Shown: piece after piece, positions 15,857 to 23,914 of the stretch | Layout of the letters: each line of letters opens with the position of its first letter | How positions within the stretch are numbered: position 1 is the first letter of the stretch | DNA from: Vallitalea maricola | Lineage (GTDB): Bacteria; Bacillota; Clostridia; Lachnospirales; Vallitaleaceae | Length of the DNA: 40,033 nt | NCBI RefSeq assembly: GCF_036985595.1 | Contig: NZ_BTPU01000016.1 | Location: 1-40,033 of the forward strand | Direction: 5' to 3' | Notes under the pieces: model-generated | What the model saw: the letters and a program-made list of their open reading frames with translations, nothing else | Database searches by the model: none | Told to the model about the DNA's origin: nothing | Made by a program: the position numbers and the translations under genes

Positions 15857-18472
15857 TTATTTATATCTATTATCTATTACCTTACGAATTTTTCCAGTTC
15901 TAAAGTTACGTTTGATAGTCTCAGGTTCCAACAATTCAAGATATGTATGTCCTATCAAATTTTTACTACTGTATTTTCCTAGAGCTTTCACCTGTTTTTT
16001 AATTGAATTCATAACATTAGAGACAAATTCTTCATTACACTCCATATTTTGTATAGTTTCTATACGAATACATATCTTTACTAATTGTCCTTCATCTTTA
16101 TCTATTTCAACTTGATAGAATGGTGATAGATAATCATTCTTTTTAATAACTTGATCTATGTCATATAAATATAAATCCGTATCATTAAACCTGATAACAT
16201 CATCATTTCTTGATAGGAGTCTGATTTTTGGAGACTTGTTACCACAACTGCACACTCCTTCTACATACTCAATATTATCACCTAATTTATACTTAATTAT
16301 AGGATGTAGTTTTCTTTCTAAGTCTGTTATTAAAATATTGTTATCATCATCTTTTTCTACATAACACCAATCTTCAAAAACATGATATTCACTTGGTTTA
16401 CAATATGGACACTGGTAACCTATTGGTCCAGTTTCAACTGCTGCATAACCAAAAGACTTGATAACACTGCACTTGAATATTTTTTTTAGATACTTTTCTC
16501 CTGATTCTGCCATATGATTACCACTATAGTATATTTTTTCAAAAGTAATGTCTTCCTTTAATTCCTCTGCTTTTTGAGCTAGTAGTATTAATGTACCAGG
16601 TATCCCCATAATTGCATTAGGTTTTAGTTTTTTTATAATATTAATACTGTCTTCTTGACACTGATTAGCTGTTAATGACAATATTCTACATCCTGTTTTT
16701 TCAAGCCCCTTATTAGTAGCTATAAAAGCCGTCCATAAACTACCAGCTTTTAGATAATTGACTACAAAATCATCCTTGGTTATACCGGTATTTTTGAATC
16801 CAATACCAAATACTTCTTTGGACTTGGAAAATTCTTCAGCACTATACCATACAAGCTTTTCTTTACCTGAAGAACCTCCTGATGAAAAAACGTAACTATT
16901 TTCATTTTCATCTGTAAGCATATTAGGAGTTTGACTAATAAGTGCTTCACTAGTAAGTACAGGTAATTCCCTAAAGTCTTCTAAAGATTTTACAGGTATC
17001 TCTATATCTTTATATAATTCTTTATAGTATGTTGACTTCAATGCTTGTTTTAAGATAGCATTGATTTTTGATAATATAATTGATTCTTTTTTATTCTTAT
17101 TGCAGTTAGATAAACCAATGCTTGAATATGGTAGATCTTCAAACCCTATTTGTCTAATAAGGCAAGATGTGATGTTAACTCCATCATGTAAAGATGATTC
17201 TTCTGAAGAAATACTCATATTTCCTGGTGAACAAAAACGATATACCCCCAAACTGGAAAAATCATCAATTATCTGTTGGTAATCATCATTATTAGCCGCG
17301 ACACCTATAGTGGACATATAATATTGCAATCCATTTATATTTCCCTCTAAAATATCTTTATAGCCTTTTATGATATTAATATATATTGTTCGAAATAATG
17401 GTGAGTCCTGTATATCCTTTGAATGATTGATTATTATAGTGTGATGACCTCTCTTGCCTTCAATTACTTTTGCTTTTTCTTCATATTCCTCATACCTATA
17501 GAGTGAACGTGTTCTTCTAATCTCCATTTTTTCATCAATAGTCAAATACTTATTTTCATATGTAACTCCTAAGATTTCAAGTGAATCATTAAGTAATTGA
17601 ATGAATTTTTGAGTATTTTCATCTTCTTCTATAAATATATTCTGACAGCTTGTACAAGCGTTCTGCTCCCACATTATTATATCTTTTGCAAAACCCATTG
17701 CAATCTCTTCTAATCTTTCATCTGATAATCCCTTGGTAACTAGACCAAAGCTAAGTTTTGGACCAAAAGCTACAACATTAACTTTATGGGATGTACCATT
17801 TTTGTAGTTCAAAACTGCTTCTCTGCCACCGAACAGTAAGATGATATCACAGTGTTGTTTCATATAATCTTCAATATATGATTGATTAATCCTATCCCAA
17901 TATATTATTGATATATAAGGTATCATTATATTATTCTTATCTGCTTCCTTCAATGCTTCAAAAAATATATACGCAAAATCAGGACTCTTTTTTGATACTT
18001 TCACTATATTGATGTTTTTTGTTACAATTCCATAGATTAAAGAATCAATAGCTCCTAAGAAAATATTTCCAGCAGCTATATGGCATACACAACCTACAGG
18101 TAAAGCATAGGTAATATTATTACCTATATCACAAGGATAATCTATAGAATGATAATCTTTTAACACATCTAATCTCTTTGAAAGACTATCTATACTTAAT
18201 ACCTCTTGCAACATAGAAATGCCTAATCTAACCATACTAGGGGAATAACCTAGAAGCTCAGGTAATATTTCCATTGATCTATTATAATATTTCTTATTTC
18301 TATCATTCATTAATTTACCAGTTTGTTCTAATACATACAATATGTCATCTATCGGAGTCTTCCAAAATTCATTTTTCATAATCTGTAACTTTTCATCATT
18401 GAAATTGGTTTCTATCAACTTCTCATCTAATGATTCATTTATATCTTTTCCCCATATAATATTTTTTATCAT
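15857..18472 (-). CDS. LuxC acyl-CoA reductase fused to PaaK/CapK-like ligase
   Basis: This 871-residue protein has two enzymes in one chain. Residues 1 to about 455 match LuxC, the aldehyde-dehydrogenase-like reductase that turns an acyl thioester into a fatty aldehyde with NADPH. WEQNACTSCQNIF at 268-280 supplies candidate nucleophiles Cys273 and Cys276. Residues about 460-871 match the adenylate-forming PaaK/CapK/F390-synthetase group: SSGGSSGKEK at 530-539, GYAAVETGPIG at 675-685, four zinc-ligand-like cysteines (688, 691, 741, 743), KYKLGD at 727-732 and the C-terminal Lys in NFRTGKIRKVID. Canonical LuxC is a separate protein of under 500 residues, so the fusion is unusual. It is last in the operon with LuxE, GNAT and MFS genes. 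Start ATG 18472 follows AAAGGAA. Confidence 0.88.
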   Translation of the reverse strand: MIKNIIWGKDINESLDEKLIETNFNDEKLQIMKNEFWKTPIDDILYVLEQTGKLMNDRNKKYYNRSMEILPELLGYSPSMVRLGISMLQEVLSIDSLSKRLDVLKDYHSIDYPCDIGNNITYALPVGCVCHIAAGNIFLGAIDSLIYGIVTKNINIVKVSKKSPDFAYIFFEALKEADKNNIMIPYISIIYWDRINQSYIEDYMKQHCDIILLFGGREAVLNYKNGTSHKVNVVAFGPKLSFGLVTKGLSDERLEEIAMGFAKDIIMWEQNACTSCQNIFIEEDENTQKFIQLLNDSLEILGVTYENKYLTIDEKMEIRRTRSLYRYEEYEEKAKVIEGKRGHHTIIINHSKDIQDSPLFRTIYINIIKGYKDILEGNINGLQYYMSTIGVAANNDDYQQIIDDFSSLGVYRFCSPGNMSISSEESSLHDGVNITSCLIRQIGFEDLPYSSIGLSNCNKNKKESIILSKINAILKQALKSTYYKELYKDIEIPVKSLEDFRELPVLTSEALISQTPNMLTDENENSYVFSSGGSSGKEKLVWYSAEEFSKSKEVFGIGFKNTGITKDDFVVNYLKAGSLWTAFIATNKGLEKTGCRILSLTANQCQEDSINIIKKLKPNAIMGIPGTLILLAQKAEELKEDITFEKIYYSGNHMAESGEKYLKKIFKCSVIKSFGYAAVETGPIGYQCPYCKPSEYHVFEDWCYVEKDDDNNILITDLERKLHPIIKYKLGDNIEYVEGVCSCGNKSPKIRLLSRNDDVIRFNDTDLYLYDIDQVIKKNDYLSPFYQVEIDKDEGQLVKICIRIETIQNMECNEEFVSNVMNSIKKQVKALGKYSSKNLIGHTYLELLEPETIKRNFRTGKIRKVIDNRYK

Positions 18473-18521
18473 GATACACTATTCCTTTCTTTCAAAATTG
18501 TGTTTATATCCTAATCTAACT

Positions 18522-19643
18522 TTATTTTGAATTCTTAAGTATCTCTAGTGCTGCAATGGCACAGCCTTTGTGTTTTTTCTTTCCTCCACGACGAATACTC
18601 TTGATATAAGTACCTTCTCTATTGCATGGACAATTTTCCCCTAATGTCACTATATCTGTTGAGAGAAGAGATAAATTAGGTTGGGCAATGTTATAAGGTG
18701 TAAGTAAATGGAGCATACCTTCCTCTCCTATAGGAACTGGTTCTAGCGTCAATGGATCACATACTCTTACACGACTATATTGTGGAATATGATAATGTCC
18801 AAATTCACAAGAACAATATGGAATCCCATGCTCTGCTAACCCATATGTATCCCCTATATGGCTAGGCTTCAATCCTATATTTTTCTCCATGTAACTTCCA
18901 AATTCTTTTAATGACATTGATTTTCCAAGATGATTTTTCCATCCTCCACCAGCTAATATAAAACTTCTTTCATCAATTTTTACAGGTCTATGTATTTTTT
19001 TAATGGTTTCCACCATCTTGTACATATATGCTGGAAAACCTAATAATCTCACAGGTCCTTCCCCACTTCGTTCAATAAATAATTTAGCCCATTTTTCATC
19101 ATCGAATATATACTGTTTTCGTTCTTCATCCCATTCAATCATCCAATGGACTGATTTTTGTGGAGCCAAATCAAGCATTTGTTTATCACTCCAACTAGTA
19201 CCAATATCAGTTGCTTTAGTTATATCATAAGAAAGCACAAAATACTCAACTGGTATCTCAGAACTGTATCCTATGGCATTAAAGACTGATGAAGCTATCT
19301 TATTTAGACGAGATAGAGAATCTTTGTCAAAAAACGACTTGGTCTTTTGTCCTTTTGTTCCCGAACTGGTTAAGGTTAATTCTATCTCCTCTTCACACAA
19401 ACTGCATAAGTTATGATATTTCATCAAATCCACAAAAATAGGGGGTATATCATATAAATCTTCAATTGCATTTATAGCTAAAGCTCCATTTCTATAATCC
19501 AACATATGCTTCAGATAAGGATGTTTTGTTAATTGAAATTCATAATTTTCTTTCATTGCATTCACAAAAATTTGGTCATATTCTTTATTGAACTTAAAAG
19601 GTTTTAATCTACTTACTTCATCAATATATTTGAATGTACGCAT
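18522..19643 (-). CDS. LuxE-type acyl-protein synthetase
   Basis: The 373-residue protein belongs to the LuxE family, which activates a fatty acid with ATP, holds it on a cysteine and passes it to LuxC. Visible motifs are LTSSGTKGQK at about 91-100 (phosphate loop), GDTYGLAEHG (adenylate site), STDIV (ATP ribose) and a C-terminal KGCAIAAL with Cys361. That cysteine sits where the known acyl-carrying cysteine of bacterial LuxE lies, close to the C-terminus. The start chosen is ATG 19643 with GGAGGAG 8 nt upstream; an upstream TTG frame overlaps the acetyltransferase stop. It lies 49 bp upstream of the LuxC fusion. The intact acyl site argues for real aldehyde production. Confidence 0.9.
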   Translation of the reverse strand: MRTFKYIDEVSRLKPFKFNKEYDQIFVNAMKENYEFQLTKHPYLKHMLDYRNGALAINAIEDLYDIPPIFVDLMKYHNLCSLCEEEIELTLTSSGTKGQKTKSFFDKDSLSRLNKIASSVFNAIGYSSEIPVEYFVLSYDITKATDIGTSWSDKQMLDLAPQKSVHWMIEWDEERKQYIFDDEKWAKLFIERSGEGPVRLLGFPAYMYKMVETIKKIHRPVKIDERSFILAGGGWKNHLGKSMSLKEFGSYMEKNIGLKPSHIGDTYGLAEHGIPYCSCEFGHYHIPQYSRVRVCDPLTLEPVPIGEEGMLHLLTPYNIAQPNLSLLSTDIVTLGENCPCNREGTYIKSIRRGGKKKHKGCAIAALEILKNSK

Positions 19644-19660
19644 AATCATTCTCCTCCAAT

Positions 19661-20665
19661 TCAAATCACTTTAGGATATCTGTGTTTTTTATTTTCATTA
19701 GCTAAGGTAATATGTTTTTTACTTTCTAGTATATGCTGAAAAATCTTATTGCCAATAGATGAATTAATTTTTATGCTATCAGGATGAATTTCTTTTACTT
19801 TCTGTAGTATCAATCTATTATTTTTCTTTCCTGGCATTATTCCAGCAAAAAAGAAATTTCTCCTTGTAAATTCCTCATAAAACTTATGTACTAATGAATC
19901 TTCAAGTCTTATATACAAATAGATGCTTGATATATAATCATTATCATATTGGGTAATCACCTTATCCAATTCTTCCAATAAGTCCTTTCCCAATCTATTA
20001 ATATCTATATAGCATATTGAGGCATCTGTATAAGTTATGTTGATCTCACTCTTTTCCCATATTGACTCTTCAGACTCAGGCATAGGTTTCACATTTATTC
20101 TAAGATTAGTATATATGAGATTAAGGACTTTTTGCAGGGAACTCGGTATATATAATTTTAAATAATCAGGTTTATCATAGAAAAGGTATGTTACTTTTAA
20201 TGATTCACGTACAGTTTTTTCTATTATACCTTTAAATCTCATAGGCTCCATACATGATATTAGAAATGCACAATCTTTAAATCCTAGTTTTGAAGCTACT
20301 TTCTGTGAATATATGTGACTAGTTATGGACATAACATATATGGCTTCTAAGCCTAATTGCTTCCCATATTGTACTACCTGTTCTGACAAATCATATAATA
20401 TATTTTGTCTTCTATACTCTTTTTTAACAAATGCAGCAGACATCTCACCTTGTGGACCATCAATTTTTAATCCTACATGAGCTATAACTTCTTCTTTGTC
20501 ACCTATCGCTACAAAAGATATTAGTCTCTTACTTTTATTGAGTATTTCCATATTTTTTCGGTCATACATATTTTTATGTACATATGTATCACCATATATC
20601 TGATATATTAGATTACATAATTCTGGAATTTCATTTGGTTTAATCAACCTTATATAGTAACCCAT
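19661..20665 (-). CDS. GNAT-family acetyltransferase, two-part
   Basis: The 334-residue protein has an N-terminal GNAT domain (about 3-140). It carries GPQGEMSAAFVKKEYRRQNILYDLSEQ, the acetyl-CoA-binding Q/RxxGxA-like loop, though the usual glycines are replaced by Asn and Ile, so cofactor binding may be altered. It also has VASKLGF, typical of the domain end. Residues about 150-334 form a second region without clear motifs, possibly a decayed second GNAT unit. The substrate is unknown; the context suggests modification of the product made by LuxE/LuxC. The start overlaps the MFS gene by 26 bp and has AGGAGGGG upstream, so the two are translationally linked. Confidence 0.8.
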   Translation of the reverse strand: MGYYIRLIKPNEIPELCNLIYQIYGDTYVHKNMYDRKNMEILNKSKRLISFVAIGDKEEVIAHVGLKIDGPQGEMSAAFVKKEYRRQNILYDLSEQVVQYGKQLGLEAIYVMSITSHIYSQKVASKLGFKDCAFLISCMEPMRFKGIIEKTVRESLKVTYLFYDKPDYLKLYIPSSLQKVLNLIYTNLRINVKPMPESEESIWEKSEINITYTDASICYIDINRLGKDLLEELDKVITQYDNDYISSIYLYIRLEDSLVHKFYEEFTRRNFFFAGIMPGKKNNRLILQKVKEIHPDSIKINSSIGNKIFQHILESKKHITLANENKKHRYPKVI

Positions 20666-21896
20666 AATTATCCCCTCCTAATTGATACTTTGGTATAAAA
20701 ATTATTATGAATGCAGCTAATACAGATAATATTCCTTCATAAAAAACTACTGTGGATACACTGACAATATTGGTTAATGCACCATTAATAATATAAGTTA
20801 TAGGTATAATGCTGAAGCACATTGTAGTAAGAATTGCGAAAAAACGTCCTTTTAAATAATCTGGTACAATTTTTTGAAAAAAACCATACGCTGTAGCATT
20901 TACATGGGCTAATGTACAACCTGTTATAAATAAACATAAAGCAATTATATATCTATTAGTTGATAACCCTATTAAACTCATAGATATTCCCATAGTAAGA
21001 ACACTGATAAAAATCTTTTTGTACATCTTCTCATTAATATCATTTCTGAAACTAAGCAATAATGTAATTATTACTGAACCCAATGCAATTGCCCCTTCTA
21101 ATATCGCAAGCCAGTTTGACTGTTCATTTATGACAAACTTTACAATAAGGGGTATAAATATTGCAATTGGAGATACAAAAAAGTTAAAAATGAGAAAAAA
21201 AATAATAAGTGCAAATAAAGGTTTAATACTTATAATATATTTAAACCCTTGTCCAAATTCTTGTCTAAAATTTTTAGCCATAGTATTCTTCTTAACACTA
21301 AGATTAGTATGTATAAAAAGAATAATAAATAAAGATACGATGAAGGACAAAGCATTAAATATAAAAGCTCCTTTGATTCCTACAGCATAGATGACTACTC
21401 CCCCAAGGAAAGCCCCTAGTAGATTCGATACTTGCAAAACCATAGAATCAAGAGCTACAGCCTGAGAAATACTTTCTTCATCGGTGAGGATTTCAATTGA
21501 TGCATTAGTTGCCGATTCAAATAATGGCGTAAATGTAGCTATTAAAAAACTTAGAATAAATAAAGACCATATGGTATAATTATCATTACACACAAGGAAT
21601 GCTAAAATTGCCATAAAAAAAGCTCGTACTATATCAGCCAAAACAAGACATGTTTTTCGATTAATACAATCAGCAATAGTTCCCATGAATGGTCCAAAAA
21701 TAACTACTGGTATAATATTAGCAGCCATTACTATACTCAGATGCAATGCAGAATTAGAATTATCCATTGATAATACTAACCATGAAAGAGAAAGCAAGAA
21801 AAATTTATCCCCTATAGAGGATATGAGTCTAGCAATAAATAATTTTCTGAAATCTGAGAATAAAATTAAAGGATGTTTTTTTATATTTTCTCTCAT
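20640..21896 (-). CDS. MFS transporter, probable exporter
   Basis: The 418-residue integral membrane protein has about 12 hydrophobic segments and the MFS loop motif GPFMGTIADCINRKTCLVLAD at about 72-92. It resembles the drug/siderophore exporter branch (EntS- or macrolide-efflux-like). It is the first gene of the operon with GNAT, LuxE and LuxC-fusion genes, which suggests export of, or immunity to, the operon's product. Start ATG 21896 follows AGGAGG. Its end overlaps the GNAT start. The substrate cannot be read from sequence. Confidence 0.88.
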   Translation of the reverse strand: MRENIKKHPLILFSDFRKLFIARLISSIGDKFFLLSLSWLVLSMDNSNSALHLSIVMAANIIPVVIFGPFMGTIADCINRKTCLVLADIVRAFFMAILAFLVCNDNYTIWSLFILSFLIATFTPLFESATNASIEILTDEESISQAVALDSMVLQVSNLLGAFLGGVVIYAVGIKGAFIFNALSFIVSLFIILFIHTNLSVKKNTMAKNFRQEFGQGFKYIISIKPLFALIIFFLIFNFFVSPIAIFIPLIVKFVINEQSNWLAILEGAIALGSVIITLLLSFRNDINEKMYKKIFISVLTMGISMSLIGLSTNRYIIALCLFITGCTLAHVNATAYGFFQKIVPDYLKGRFFAILTTMCFSIIPITYIINGALTNIVSVSTVVFYEGILSVLAAFIIIFIPKYQLGGDNYGLLYKVD

Positions 21897-22216
21897 ATCT
21901 AATACCTCCTGTCATTATATGACATCAGATATAATAACACAATAATTCCAAATATTTTGTAGAAATTTGTCTTGTAAATGATTATAGTCTTAAATTTTAA
22001 TTATTAAAATGTAATTCTATTGTATAACATATTTTATTAAGTGTAATATCAATTTAGCTTATTATTAATAAGTTAAATTTTTTATCGAATTTAAAAACTA
22101 ATTTGCAAAGGGCGGTATAGTAGACGACATTTTCTTACAAAACTATAGAAAAACTATTATTAAAAGGTCAAGTAAAAGCAGATTTGTAACTACTATTACT
22201 TGACCCTTGTATTATT
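21897..22216. other. Intergenic region: operon promoter side and terminator
   Basis: This 320-bp AT-rich region separates two minus-strand units. Its right part holds the terminator of the GH130 gene (22166-22205), and its left part should hold the promoter of the MFS-LuxC operon. I cannot pick a convincing promoter pair or operator. No ORF of substance is present. Confidence 0.6.
22166..22205 (-). terminator. Terminator of the GH130 unit
   Basis: A 10-bp perfect stem (GGTCAAGTAA with TTACTTGACC) with a 20-nt loop lies 11 bp beyond the GH130 stop codon. On the minus strand TTTTAATAAT follows. Confidence 0.7.
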
Positions 22217-23203
22217 TTATAATTTTGAATTTGATTTGATGAATTCTACTAATTCATCTATTTGAGTGTATGCTAAACAAGTAACTGTATCTGCTCCGCC
22301 ATAATATATAGCGATTCTTCCTGTTTCACTATCAGTTAATGCTGCACATGGGAATACTACATTAGGAACATCCCCTACACACTCATATAACTCTCTTGGA
22401 GCTAATAAATAAGGCTCAGTTCTAGCAATTACTTTCCAAGGTTTTTCTAAATCAAGTAATGCTGCTCCGAAATGATATACATAGCCATTACAAGAAGTCA
22501 GTACTCCATGATATATTAGTAACCATCCTTCACTAGTTTCAATAGGTACTGGTCCTGCTCCAATTTTAGTACTTTGCCACCAACCTCTAGGTGCCATTAC
22601 ATGTCTATGTCTACCCCAGAATTCCAAGTCATTACTTTCACTATAGAATATATCTCCAAAAGGAGTATGTCCAGTATCACTTGGACGACTTAACATTGCA
22701 AAATTACCATCTATTTTTTTAGGAAAAAGAACTCCATTCCTATTAAAAGGTAAAAATGCATTTTCTAACTGATGAAATTCTTTGAAGTCATAAGTATATG
22801 CTATACCTATAGTTGGTCCGTGGAATCCATTACACCATGTTACATAGTATCTATCTTCTATCCATACCACTCTAGGATCGTAAGCATATTCAAATTCTTT
22901 TACTTGTTCAATATCGCAGTTAAATTTTATAGGTTCTTCGTTGATATCCCAATTAACTCCGTCTTTACTGAATCCTGCATGAATTCTCATTTCTCTTCTT
23001 TTATCATCACATCTAAAAACACCTGCAAAACCATCTTCAAATGGAACAACAGCACTATTAAAGATACTATTTGATGTTGGTAGATGATCTCTTTTTATTA
23101 TTGGGTTCATATTAGAACGCCAAATCACTTCTTTACAATCAGCTGGTTTTTCTTCCCATGGAATGTTTTTTAATGGTTCACCAATAATCTTATATTTTCC
23201 CAT
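22217..23203 (-). CDS. GH130 beta-mannoside phosphorylase
   Basis: The 328-residue protein is a five-bladed-propeller glycoside phosphorylase of family GH130. EYAYDPRVVWIEDRYY holds the catalytic acid Asp109, and FPKKIDGNFAMLSRPSD, AGPVPIETSEGWLLIYHG and IAIYYGGADTV are family blocks. GH130 enzymes split beta-mannosides with phosphate to give mannose 1-phosphate. The length fits the mannosyl-GlcNAc or manno-oligosaccharide subgroups (GH130_2-like) rather than the longer mannosyl-glucose enzymes, but the subgroup is inferred. It has no signal peptide and acts in the cytoplasm on sugars brought in by the upstream ABC importer. It follows DUF624 by 15 bp. Start ATG 23203 follows AAAGGAG. Confidence 0.9.
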   Translation of the reverse strand: MGKYKIIGEPLKNIPWEEKPADCKEVIWRSNMNPIIKRDHLPTSNSIFNSAVVPFEDGFAGVFRCDDKRREMRIHAGFSKDGVNWDINEEPIKFNCDIEQVKEFEYAYDPRVVWIEDRYYVTWCNGFHGPTIGIAYTYDFKEFHQLENAFLPFNRNGVLFPKKIDGNFAMLSRPSDTGHTPFGDIFYSESNDLEFWGRHRHVMAPRGWWQSTKIGAGPVPIETSEGWLLIYHGVLTSCNGYVYHFGAALLDLEKPWKVIARTEPYLLAPRELYECVGDVPNVVFPCAALTDSETGRIAIYYGGADTVTCLAYTQIDELVEFIKSNSKL

Positions 23204-23218
23204 TGATGTCTATCTCCT

Positions 23219-23833
23219 TTATTCTAATATAATTTTATCTTTTATAATCAAAGATGTAAGCATAATCAGACCGCTTATACCTGCACAAAGTATAATCGGT
23301 ACATGAAATAAACCAATAAGAACAATTATCATGAGTGCTAAGCAAGTAAATGTTGTAAATAAATACTTATTACCTAAAACAAATGCTACCTTAAATAAAA
23401 GGTTAACTGGTTTATCATACATTGCCAATAAAGAAAATATATATATGCTTATAATCAATATTTCAATTAGCACCAACAATTGGACTGCAAAAAGAAACAT
23501 TGTCATATATGTATTTCCAATTATACTTTGAAAAAAGGTGATATTATTGATATTAACATATATTATCGAAAATATTGATATAAGAGCAATCCAGACTATA
23601 GTAGATTTCTTGAAGTTTTTCTTAAAACCATAAAAGAACTCTTTAAAATTACAATTACCCTTATCTTCAGCTCTTCTCAACATAACATAGAATAGAGCTG
23701 TCGTGGATGCTCCACCTGTAATGCCTAATCCTAATATGGTGAACACTATCCATAGCAAATTCATATAAAATAAATCAATAATGGTTGTTCCTATTCTATA
23801 AAGCAAACTATCTATAGAAAATAATTTTCCCAA
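23219..23833 (-). CDS. DUF624 (YesL-like) membrane protein
   Basis: The roughly 204-residue protein has five or six hydrophobic segments and the DUF624 opening MGKLFSIDSLLYRIGTTIID, followed by LLWIVFTILGLGITGGAST. Such proteins regularly accompany YesM/YesN-regulated sugar ABC operons, but their molecular role is unknown. Two in-frame TTG starts exist at 23839 and 23833. The second is chosen because AGAGGTG lies about 7 nt upstream of it. It sits between the solute-binding protein gene (behind a terminator) and the GH130 gene, so its expression may depend on read-through. Confidence 0.82.
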   Translation of the reverse strand: MGKLFSIDSLLYRIGTTIIDLFYMNLLWIVFTILGLGITGGASTTALFYVMLRRAEDKGNCNFKEFFYGFKKNFKKSTIVWIALISIFSIIYVNINNITFFQSIIGNTYMTMFLFAVQLLVLIEILIISIYIFSLLAMYDKPVNLLFKVAFVLGNKYLFTTFTCLALMIIVLIGLFHVPIILCAGISGLIMLTSLIIKDKIILE

Positions 23834-23868
23834 TTCCAAGCACCTCTTTTCAAAGTATATTATTAGTA

Positions 23869-23893
23869 TAAAAGGGGCTTTCAGCCCCTTTTA
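23869..23893 (-). terminator. Strong stem-loop after the solute-binding protein gene
   Basis: A perfect 11-bp GC-rich stem (TAAAAGGGGCT with AGCCCCTTTTA) with a 3-nt loop lies 21 bp past the binding-protein stop codon. Its position inside the gene cluster suggests partial termination that makes the binding protein more abundant than the genes downstream. Confidence 0.75.
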
Positions 23894-23914
23894 GTATTGA
23901 ATTTATATCAATTC

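Noticed and set aside
15857..21896. Bioluminescence operon
   Set aside because: luxA and luxB are absent and the order and fusion differ from lux operons; only the aldehyde-forming enzymes are shared.
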